From positions 930,001 to 994,000 of the forward strand of contig CM035311.1 of assembly GCA_002900995.3 (NCBI GenBank): 64,000 bases of DNA, in the 5' to 3' direction. Every line of letters begins with the position of its first letter. The stretch's first letter is position 1. This document shows, in pieces, positions 37,384 through 46,067 of this stretch. Origin of the DNA: Ganoderma boninense. Lineage: Eukaryota; Basidiomycota; Agaricomycetes; Polyporales; Polyporaceae. A program made the translations under genes and the position numbers. Below the pieces are notes generated by a model. That model was given only the letters and a program-made list of their open reading frames with translations. It searched no databases and had not been told where the DNA came from.

Positions 37384-38458
37384 ATGAGGTCGCTCCCTTC
37401 TATATGCACTTCATCGCGTGCGACACCTTCAGAGGCGCGCTCTGCGATGTCCTTGGTAGCCGGGTACGTCACGTTCCCGTCTGGAAGGTTATCTGTGACT
37501 GACCGGGAGACACTGCCCTTGAAGCTTCGCGACTGGCCCCGCATACGCGCCGGTGCCCACCCTGACGGCAGACTTCGCAATGAGGTATGGCATGCCCGCC
37601 ATTGTGACCAGCGGACACGATTGACGCTGTTTCTCGACAAAGGCCTGCGCCAGCCACGGTGCTCCGCTAGCTACTTGGCTGCAAGCTCGCACGGCCAATG
37701 GGCTGCCCACCGCGACTGCAAATGCAGCTGGAAATCCGGGAGACAGCGCGGCCACTCCTTCCACCGCTCCCACATCCACCTCCGAGGATGCGCAGCCGTC
37801 GACGACCAACTCGGGGATAGTGCCCGCTGTCATTGCAGTCGCGATCTTCGTCGTCTGCGTATTGGTGGCCCTCCGCATCCGACGCACCATCCGTCTCAAT
37901 CGCCTGGTGGCATCCCATGCCGCTGAGCCCGAGACCCCGCGCATGTGGGAGGTTTGCCTCGACAACTCTCCCGGCCCGTCCTTCGAGGGGAGGTGGAACG
38001 AGATCATGGTGAGCTTTTTTATATGGTCCCTCGTCGGCACGCATCTCACCATCCGTTGCTCCTCTCAGCCGCTCGCCGCTCAACGTTCCACTGAATGCGA
38101 CACGGTTTCTCCTGGCCCTCTGTCTCGCGGCTTGTCCGTTTCAACGGATGCCTCGGAAAACCAAGCGAGCCGCCGCGACAGTGGAGACAGCAGCCGTCGT
38201 CTTATTCCCTTGCCTGTCAGGAGGGGCACCATTTCCCCTGTGGATGGTGCATATGGGCTTCCGGGGCACGTTGTTATACTTATCGCGATGCCCGCTCCCC
38301 ATCGGCACGCTTCTGCCCAGGGAGAGCCTGTGAAGCCTGTGGGCCCCATCTCATTGGCGTTGTCGAATTGTAACACGATCGCGTCCACTGGCACTACATA
38401 CAGTATACAGAGTGGACCAATAAATGTTGAAAATCACAACCTACCTATTCTTGTTTGA
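37384..38458 (+). CDS. Single-pass membrane protein of a basidiomycete family, function unknown
   Basis: Proposed exons 37384-37584, 37643-38008 and 38069-38458 join in frame to 957 nt (318 residues). The second exon has a Ser/Thr/Pro/Ala-rich extracellular-like stalk (about residues 75-120). One transmembrane segment follows (IVPAVIAVAIFVVCVLVAL), then a basic stop-transfer RIRRTIRLNR. A cytoplasmic part begins PRMWEVCLDNS...GRWNEIMPLAAQ. A short HVVILIAMPAPHRH stretch near the end recalls the pattern of abundant agaricomycete proteins of this layout, which I know only as hypothetical proteins. No signal peptide is obvious in the proposed first exon, so the 5' end is the weakest part of the model; a start farther upstream is possible. 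Confidence 0.6.
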
Positions 38459-38569
38459 TTTCTTTTTGAAGTGCTTGTGAGGGGAGCGAGAGTTTTTGTT
38501 CAAAAAAATTAAGACCAACGTGTACCGCAGGCCCGGGCGCGCTGCGATTCAGCGGATAGAAAACAAAAA

Positions 38570-38648
38570 TGACCACCGCAGGGGTCGAACCTGCAATCTC
38601 CTGATTACCCAATCGTAGTCAGACGCGTTGCCATTACGCCAGGCGGCC
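38570..38648 (-). tRNA. tRNA-Arg (anticodon ACG), intron-containing
   Basis: The minus strand folds into a complete cloverleaf. It has the acceptor stem GGCCGCC/GGTGGTC with two wobble pairs, a 4-bp D stem GCGT/ACGC, and anticodon stem TCTGA/TCAGG. The anticodon is ACG (38614-38616) and the T arm is GCAGG-TTCGACC-CCTGC. A 7-nt intron TTGGGTA sits at the canonical place one base after the anticodon. The discriminator A at 38570 is followed by TTTTT, a Pol III terminator. It decodes CGN arginine codons after A34-to-inosine editing. A second gene at 51415 is identical except for one intron base. Confidence 0.96.
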
Positions 38649-39188
38649 GATATTAGTCCGATTCTACTTCTATATGTGAACATTCATCGCATCCACACTG
38701 AATACTTGTTCCCCCTACCCCACCCCCTACCCCAACTCCAACGGTGATTTATGCAGAAGGGACGACATACGTCCTATGCTGATGAGTAGTGCATATGCAA
38801 CATATAGGGAAATGTGAACAGGTTCGAAAGTGTTCTAGTACTGACAACGAACCGTTGGCTGAGTAGCCTGTCGGCAAGCAGTGATCTTGAACAGTTTACT
38901 AGAACTAGAACGCGCATGTGCACATCTGGCATGGAGTGCTACTTGAGAGCAGTAATCAGCAACGATATTCCGTTAAGCTTGATGAAAGCCACACCGCTAC
39001 ATACTAGTGACAACCGAATGTCAATGGAGAGAACTCCGAATAGGATTTCAACCAATTATCACACCGACTCGTCAGTCCGACAGGTCAGCAATTGGATTCA
39101 AGTTCGTTCGTAAGCTCGTGGTCCCAAACTTCGCGAATAGTCCTTGAAGTCGGAAAGTACTGGTAACAGTAAAGCCCGGCCCTGAGGA

Positions 39189-39211
39189 GAGCGCTACCGA
39201 TGGTGGCGCTC
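39189..39211. repeat. 10-bp hairpin with 3-nt loop
   Basis: GAGCGCTACC and GGTGGCGCTC pair over ten positions (one G-U) around a GAT loop. It lies in non-coding DNA, 540-560 nt beyond the 5' end of the tRNA-Arg gene. Role unknown. Confidence 0.6.
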
Positions 39212-41161
39212 CCAACCCAGCAACTCTAATCGAATTTGAATCGAATACAGACTGGAATCACAGTGTGGCCTGGGCGAACCAGTAACAAGGCCCGCCCCGC
39301 AGACGTGAGAGTCTGAGCCTCGGATGACGAAGTCGCCGGGTTGCATGAGGCAAACCATGACTCAGGCTTCCCGTATGGTCGACATGATGGTATCTAAATC
39401 ACGCAACTGGATGCTTTTACATCATGGCAGTCCTGAAGACAGGAGTTGAGGGGAGACGGAGTCGGTCTTGCAAGCGGCGTTGGCGTTTCAACACAATGAT
39501 ATAATTCTACCAGGGTTTCTTGGTTCAGTATTGGACTCAGCTCCGGAGACCACCGACGGGCGGCTCACCTGTGCAATCCTTGCACGAGAAGAAATACAAG
39601 GTGCTAACGCGACTATGAGATGATAGCTCAGCCCGCCTTGGGTGGGGGTTAGCAGGGGGTTAGACGACAAAGTTCGTTCAGAATAGCCACGCCGCCGCGG
39701 TGTTGAGCTTTGCGAGAAGGGCGCATCACAAAAATTGCGACCCCGCGGCTGAATGGCAGATTTACACAGCCAGGACTTGGCGGGATGGGCGACAGCGATG
39801 GGGTGGCGTATGCGGCGCGTTGCATGGTTGACGAGGGCCCGTCAGATGCAACATCGCGGGCTTAGATTGGACGCCACGAGAGAAGAAGAAAGAAGCTGTT
39901 TCGATCCGGCAAAATGGCGAGAACCACATTGCCACGTTGGTCACTGTACGACAATCAGAGATGAGCGTTGAACGTTCAACGCCCACAGGGAAGCAGCGAG
40001 AGTTGACCTATGAGCCGATCCAAGCTCCGTCAGACTCGGCTTGTGTCTCTAGCGAATTTGAGCACCTTCTTTCTCTCATCTGAGAGGGGCCAGGGTGCTG
40101 GCGCTATCCCGATGGACTGGCGTGAATCGTCGCTTCAGCTCATATGCGACTCAGCCTGTTGCCTACTGTTGCAAGGTCCGGGAGAAGGAGCGTCCCAGCT
40201 GCATAACATCGCGCGCTCTGTCAAGCAAGGAAATACATCAGATATCCGTGGTAGCATTCGACCGAAGGACTACCAACGAGCTCGCCTTAGCATTGCTCCG
40301 GTGTCTGTGAAGGAAAGGGCTATACAGGAAAGGTTAGCGGTATGGAGCACCTTGCTACGACGCGTCAACTCACGGAAGCATGATTGGATCCCAAACGTAT
40401 CCTGGAAACAGCACGTACCCTTCATGCCGACGAGTAGGCGACCATCTATTTTTCGGAGGGATTGAAGCCTATCCTGGATGACAGAAGGGCGGACCGGTAT
40501 CCCATGGGTAGAGGAAGAGAAGCAAGTTGGTTGGAAGCGTGGAATGCGGCCACGAAATGCCACGCGACGTGTTGGAAGTTGGTGTTCAGATCTTCAGACC
40601 TGTGTAGATCCGAACTTGTTCTGATGCCCATCTGCCAGAGTCGCGGCGGTGTCGCACAGACGGGGGGTGCCCATACAGGCCAAGACACCAGGCAAGGCTC
40701 TGCTCTGTGAGCGTGTTCCTGGAGACTTGTAGAGGGTCCAGCACCCCGAACCCCCTTGACGGTCGTTGCAAATATCGAAAGCAGTACAATCGCGCGCCGG
40801 CCTCGAAAAGACCATGAGCGGTCGCACGTCATGATGGGCGCCCCCTGCACGGTGCCTCGTGGAAGTAATTCTCTGGAGGGGAAATCACCGGAGACTGGGC
40901 GCCCTCCGCGATGCTGTGGGACGTGCGGAGACGTGCGGGTGCTAAGACCGCGTTTGTGCCTTCCAAGAGCGCCTAAATGGTCGTCGCGAGCCCCTGGCTA
41001 CAACTGTGATTCGTGTTTCATGGAGGACAAGGGTGCGGTGCTGCAATTGATGTCTGCGCTCAAGCCATAAACTTTGATTCTGAAGCGCGAATTGTACCTC
41101 GAGGGCAATGAGCAGATGATGGAGTGGCAGATGGCCGTTCGTGAGCGAACCTGTCGCGTCC

Positions 41162-41168
41162 TATAAAG
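41162..41168 (+). promoter_or_regulatory. TATA box of the histidine-triad repeat gene
   Basis: TATAAAG lies about 155 nt upstream of the ATG at 41318. A pyrimidine-rich leader follows (41220-41310), a combination typical of well-expressed fungal genes. Confidence 0.6.
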
Positions 41169-41317
41169 ACGGGAGAGTGCAGCGGGGGCCTCAGCATCAC
41201 CACCTAACCAAGCTACCCAGCGAGCTCAGCAGCCTCTCTCAGAACAAACCACTCACCACAACTTCTCCACACTTCCTCTCTTCTACTCTGTTCTCCTTTT
41301 TCCCAATTTTCAACACC

Positions 41318-41851
41318 ATGTCCTCCGTGGGCACCCAGTCCTCCAGCCACTCGCACGGCCTGCACCTCATCATCCCCACCTCCTCCGCGCCCCGCGCCCC
41401 CTCCGAGTCCACACCCAAGACGAGCACCGCCGACCCGCTCGACACCCCTGGCCACTCGCACGCGCTGGCTACCCCTAGCCACTCACACGCACTCGACACC
41501 CCCGGGCACTCGCACGCGCTCTTCGCGCTTCCGCTCGCCGCGGACGCCGCCTCCACCCCGACACACTCGCACAACTTCTTCCGCAAACACACCGCGTCGA
41601 CGCCCACGACCCCCAAGATGTCCGCGCGGGCGGCGCGCCGGAGCAGCCTCTTCAGCATGCACGATGCAGATGAGACCGAGCAGAACGGGGTGGCCGTGCA
41701 CAGCCCTGCGCACGCCCTGCAAGAGCTCGGGCTGCTGCCGCCGACGTCCGAGGCCGAGGAGGGCGAGTCCGGTGTGGACCTCGGGGACTTGAAGGTCATC
41801 GGCGACGGGAGTTTCCACGTGGAGGGCGACCCCGGCGGAGGAAACAACTGA
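41318..41851 (+). CDS. Histidine-triad (HSH) repeat protein, function unknown
   Basis: An intronless frame of 177 residues that I do not recognise. The start ATG follows a TATA box and a CT-rich leader, which supports a real transcript. The N-terminal half carries five His-Ser-His triads: one at SSHSHGLHL, three in tandem units of the type TPGHSHAL (about residues 43-68), and one at THSHNFF. The tandem units keep a periodicity of 9-10 residues with Pro, Gly/Ser and Leu in fixed places. The rest is Ser/Thr/Pro-rich with an RRSSLFSMHDADE segment and a strongly acidic C-terminus (about residues 145-177). No signal peptide or membrane segment is seen, so it should be intracellular and largely disordered. 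The clustered histidines suggest metal binding or a histidine-rich low-complexity role, which is inference only. Confidence 0.75.
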   Translation: MSSVGTQSSSHSHGLHLIIPTSSAPRAPSESTPKTSTADPLDTPGHSHALATPSHSHALDTPGHSHALFALPLAADAASTPTHSHNFFRKHTASTPTTPKMSARAARRSSLFSMHDADETEQNGVAVHSPAHALQELGLLPPTSEAEEGESGVDLGDLKVIGDGSFHVEGDPGGGNN

Positions 41852-42202
41852 AGCGGCTGATCGCCGGTGGTGACTTCGGGTGCTGGAGAGGTTCAGCTAG
41901 TTGCTCTCTCTCGCTCTAATTCGTTCTTGGGCCTTGGGTTGAAAACACCTACATTTGTATCGATAGCCCTAACTTATTCTGATCTTGGACATTATTCTAT
42001 TCCTAACTTATTTCGCGTTTATGGGCTTGTGGCGCGCGTGCAGCTTGAAGGACGTGAGGCCGCGAGGTAGCGAACGGATGTAATCACGCATCCGCCAATT
42101 ACGTTGTGGAACAAGACCGTGATAACACACGGCTCTTTCTAATAAACAAGCAGTGTGAGTCCGACACTCTTAATGATACAGCAACCTACAACTCTCCGGA
42201 TA
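41852..42202. other. Convergent 3' intergenic region
   Basis: AT-richer DNA between two stops on opposite strands, probably both 3' UTRs. Nothing else seen. Confidence 0.5.
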
Positions 42203-43366
42203 TCATGAATGTCCAGTAGCGGTGCCACACCGATCCTCGAGCTCCTTCTCTTCCTCCTGCAGCCTGTTCATCGTGGCCTCCAGGATCTTCCGCCGTCGCT
42301 GTTCCGGCGAATCGCCTGAATCGCTTGCACCTGTGCCGCCGAGGGTATATGCGCCGCCAACGACGTACTCCTGAGCCTCCGCCTCGAGCGCAGAGCGAGC
42401 ATGCGAGAACTCAGGGTGCATATCACCGAGAACATGTGTTCCAGTAGCCCGTGCCCGTTCGAACTCAGCGACCTCCCTGTTGAGCTGAGAGTTGAGTTCC
42501 TTAAACTGCAAAGCACACGCATGTCAGCCATCCGACTCCCCCATCCCATGCGCCGCCAGAGCAGTACCACACAGAGCACTCACATTGTTGTCATGGTCCC
42601 CCCACACGTTATGCGTGAGCTCGTGGCACAGCACCCTCCGCACCTCCTTGTACAGCCGGAAGCCGTCGTACGCGTCCGTGCGGAGCCGCAGCTTGATCGC
42701 CTGCCCCGCGTTCACGTTCAGCCCGAGCAGGTGCGGCTGCTCGTGCGGCGCGAGCTCCGTCAGCACGCCCACCGCGAACCGGTGCCGGCCCATCACGTGG
42801 CGGACCGCGGGGTCGTTCGCGAGCTTCGTGAGCAGCGCGCGCGCGGCGTCGGGGTTCGGGAGGTGCGCCAGGGGCTCGATGCGCTGGAAGGCGTAGGCGG
42901 CGTCCGAGGCGGCGAGCGAGGACGGTCCTGTCGCCCTGGCCTGTACGCCGTGGCGGGATTCGTTCGAGGGCGGTCAGTTTTACAGCCGGGAAGAGCCTCG
43001 GAGGGGAACTGGAGAGGAGGGGAGGGAGCGCACCTTGACTGGGGCCTTCTGCGCTCGCTCGCGCAGGATGCGCTCCTTCCGCTGGTGTTCGCTCTCGGTC
43101 ACCTTCAGCCCCCCAAGCTCTTCCGCGGTGGGCCCGATCAGCTGCACCTTCATCCCGTCCTTCAAACCCGCCTCGGATATTGTGGCTTTGTTTCCGACAG
43201 TCTTCTTTCCCTTGTATAGGAGCTTCTGGTTCTCTGGGGGAACTGAGGTAAGCTCTTCGAGGCGGTCATGGAGGTATGCGAGAGTAGCGTCCGGAAGAAG
43301 CGAAAGCGGATGTGTGGACCCGCGATGGGTGAATGTGAGGTTGGTTGAAGCAGTTTCTGATTCCAT
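42203..43366 (-). CDS. Ubiquitin-like/WLM-domain zinc metalloprotease (Wss1-related)
   Basis: The start at 43366 (MESETASTNLTFTHRG) opens a ubiquitin-like domain (about residues 8-85, ending near KVQLIGPTAEELGG). After an intron comes the WLM domain (about 42960-42520 to 42490). It contains HVMGRHRFAVGVLTELAP, GLNVNAGQAIKLRLRT and the zinc-protease signature CHELTHNVWGDHDNNF, split by an intron at about 42508-42585. All three His ligands and the catalytic Glu are present. The C-terminal tail is charged (RLQEEEKELEDRC). Yeast Wss1 and metazoan SPRTN cut DNA-protein crosslinks and act on SUMO or ubiquitin conjugates. The N-terminal ubiquitin-like fusion resembles the fission yeast ubiquitin/WLM protein, so the role in DNA-protein crosslink or ubiquitin-linked proteolysis is by family. 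An in-frame upstream ATG at 43492 is possible but unsupported. Confidence 0.9.
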
Positions 43367-44009
43367 GTGTGCTCGAGGGGTACAAGTACAAGGTAGAGAT
43401 GGTATCGAGAGGTAAGTGCAGAAAGTCAGAGAACGGGGAGCGCGGCTGATCAAGGCACTCTCAAGCAGAGCATACGCGGCCGGCGCTTCCATGGGTATTG
43501 AGACGCAGACGCTCGTGAGGTTAACTTACTCAGACACTCATATTCAATGTCATCACGCAATGGGGATTATGATCGGATATTGGCGAACATGCACGATGCA
43601 CGACGTGGTTTGACCACAATACTATAGAGTACGGAGAAATTTCATTATAGTCGTACGATAGTGAATGTGCCGAAACTACTTCTACAGATAGCAAGTTACT
43701 TCAGAGACTGCAGGGAATACAGACACTAATAGGATGCAATGGGATAACATGCCTAACGACCTCTCGGGCCGGCTTGGATGAAGATGCAGTACGCTGAAGG
43801 TGTAGGTATCCAATGCAGAACAACAACAACGGTCGTGATGGGGTAGCGCAATAAATGTGAAATCCGAGGCGTGCAAGTTAGGGATAGATAAGCTGGAGTC
43901 TGGGCCCAAACAACCACAAGATAACAAGAGTTGAACGCTGAACCGTAAACGCACCACTCGGAGAATCAACACACCAGACCCGACATTAAACCAAGGACAC
44001 GCGAGACGC
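43367..44009. other. Intergenic, WLM gene promoter side
   Basis: Between the WLM-protease start and the next minus-strand stop. AT-richer, with no gene or repeat seen. Confidence 0.4.
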
Positions 44010-45182
44010 TTATGCCTCCTCTTCTGTTCGTTCCTCGTGTACGCTTGTTGAGAAACGTACGGCCTTGCGCCTGGGGGTGATCCCGCCCCCACTCGACAGC
44101 GAGTCCGCGTCCGACGACGGGGTCATGATCCCCGGACTGTCGGAACGCGAGCTACTACTGCCCGACAGCGAACCTTTCCTGCTCGGCAGGAGCCTAAGCA
44201 TCTCGAGCCGAAGCTTCCCAGGGAATGATGTTGCGGGGGCGCTCCGCACGGACCTCGGCGTCGACGGTCCGTTGGACGTAAGAGTCGACAGCGAGGCGTC
44301 CGACGCGGATGGTGCGAGGGTCGCACTCTCTGCAGTCGGCGGGCGTGTCGGCTTCTTAAGGGAGGAACGGGATGGGGGTGGAGGGAGGGCTGTGAACCCA
44401 GACGCGGAGGCTGGCAGGGAAGTGCGCCGACTTGGAAGGTTTGGACGGAGCGTCGATCGCCCTGGAGACGTGTCGACGCTGCGGCGCGAGAGGTGATGAG
44501 CGTGGGGAGTCTGCGAGGACTGGCGAGGGGGGAGGAGGTGTGGTGTGCGCGAGATGTGAAGGCCCATTGCTATTTGTTCGATCGTCGGCCGCGTATCAGG
44601 CCTATCATGGAAACTGAATGCGGACGGTGTGGGAGGGCTGGCTTCCGCTGGGGTAGAGTACATCCCTCTCTCCTGTGGAAGCAAAGCGATTAGATGGAGA
44701 TATGGGAGGAGGGGAGCAGATTGAGAGTAGGTGCCGAACACCTTCCTGACACCGATGACTAGACGCGCCTCGAACGTCATGGTGCCCGCGTAATTCCCGC
44801 CGCCCGAACGGCGCAGCGTGGGCGACAATCCGAAGGCGTCCGACAGGGCGAGGACAAGGGACAAGGTCTCCGACAAGATGGCCACGTACCAATTCTGAAT
44901 GACCCCTCTCCCGTTTCTTGGGAGAGTTGTAGGAAAATCTCCGTACGGTGCTCATGATCCTGACGGCTGTGGTGGATTTGGACGTGCTGGGTTGGGTATC
45001 ATCGGAGGAGTCATCGGGGAGCATGCCCCATGGATCTGTGGATGACGTGGTGGCCGTCAACACGGTTGTTTACCACTACCCAACCATTACCCACAGCTAT
45101 CCGCCATGATGGACGCACCATAGTCGTTTGTGATGGGAACAGGCCTGTGCTGTTTACGGCGGCTGGTGAATAGGGAGGACAT
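44010..45182 (-). CDS. Unknown conserved-looking protein with disordered C-terminal half
   Basis: Three exons are inferred on the minus strand: from ATG 45182 (MSSLFTSRRKQHRPVPITND), a middle exon (PWGMLPDDSSDDTQPSTSKS, about 45050-44950), and a long exon from about 44897 to the stop at 44010. The joins are in frame. The centre has a compact, probably folded helical region, WYVAILSETLSLVLALSDAF, then GLSPTLRRSGGGNYAGTMTF and RLVIGVRKVFGTYSQSAPLLP. After it comes a Ser/Pro-rich region with many SP/TP dipeptides, ending in TPRRKAVRFSTSVHEERTEE. The KAVRF run resembles a PP1-docking (RVxF-type) motif, which is only suggestive. I do not recognise the family. It shares an 885-nt divergent promoter region with the DnaJ gene. 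Confidence 0.65.
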
Positions 45183-46067
45183 GATGGTGGCGAGGAGGAG
45201 AGCAGGGGTGTGCAAGGGGGTAGGATGGGAAGAATGGGGATGGAAGGTGAACGCAGCAGGGGCGGAATGACGACTTTTAGCTGGGGAAGTGGGCAAAGCG
45301 GAAGTGTCACGCGAGGCAACTTCGAGCACTGCTTCCCCGATTGGCCCACTCCACGTGGCAAGCGCCCAAGCGGTCCGGGGCTGCTCCGAGCCCAAGTCCT
45401 CCTCTTCACCCACTTTGTCCGTCGGGCCTCGTCATTTCATTCTTGCTGCGCTCATTGACAGAGCACCGTCATCCTATGTAGGTCACAGGGAACAAGCCTT
45501 TTATCGTGTCCACTTGTATCCACACATCGTCAAACTATCGTCAAGTCCTGGACTCGAGTCTTCGAGTCGCGAGCTCCTGTAAAAGTGAAGGCCGCCACAG
45601 GTGTCTCCCTGGGCCGTTTAACCACAGGCATTCGGATGTGATCTGCGGATGGCTGGTATCCGTCAACGCTGTCGACTCGTACGGAATGGGTCCGCGCAAA
45701 GCGATGCCACAGAGCTATGTCATAGACGCCTGGCCGCGTCCCAATCCGCCCGGCGCGGGTCTTTCAGCTTTGCCCTCGATCCCCATCAAACCCGTCTTCC
45801 TTCCCTCCTCTCATCCTTTTTTCCGACTCCCCTTCTTGGCTCATCGTACGACGACCTCATCCCTCTCGACGTCCTCACGACATATTTCCACGTCTTTCAC
45901 GCCTTTCGACTGATCGATTCGCGACCTTCAACGGCCTGCGACTTTTCTCACTGCAAGCCTCGTCTCCACCGGCAGCCTCTCACCGGCACCGTTAAGCTCC
46001 CACCTTCATCATACCAACCCCCGAAGGTACCCGCCGTTGCTTTCAATTGCAAGGTCACTGTGACAGG
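45183..46067. other. Divergent promoter region
   Basis: Between the unknown minus-strand gene and the DnaJ gene. Its right part (45780-46060) is strongly pyrimidine-rich and may be the DnaJ 5' UTR. An open frame across it is judged spurious. Confidence 0.45.

Larger units (their letters stand above)
38649..41317. other. 2.7-kb gene-poor stretch
   Basis: Short frames only (for example 40010-40465 and 40756-41070 on the plus strand), with no domain or splice support. One strong hairpin lies at 39189-39211. The right end carries the promoter and leader of the histidine-triad gene. Confidence 0.4.

Noticed and set aside
40756..41070. 104-codon plus-strand frame with CCGTCGD...CDSC, considered as a zinc finger
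   Set aside because: The Cys spacing is irregular, the frame has no promoter or start context, and nothing else supports a gene.
38649..41317. Search for a 5S rRNA, snRNA or transposon in the gene-poor stretch
   Set aside because: No conserved 5S or snRNA block, terminal repeat or transposase-like frame was seen.
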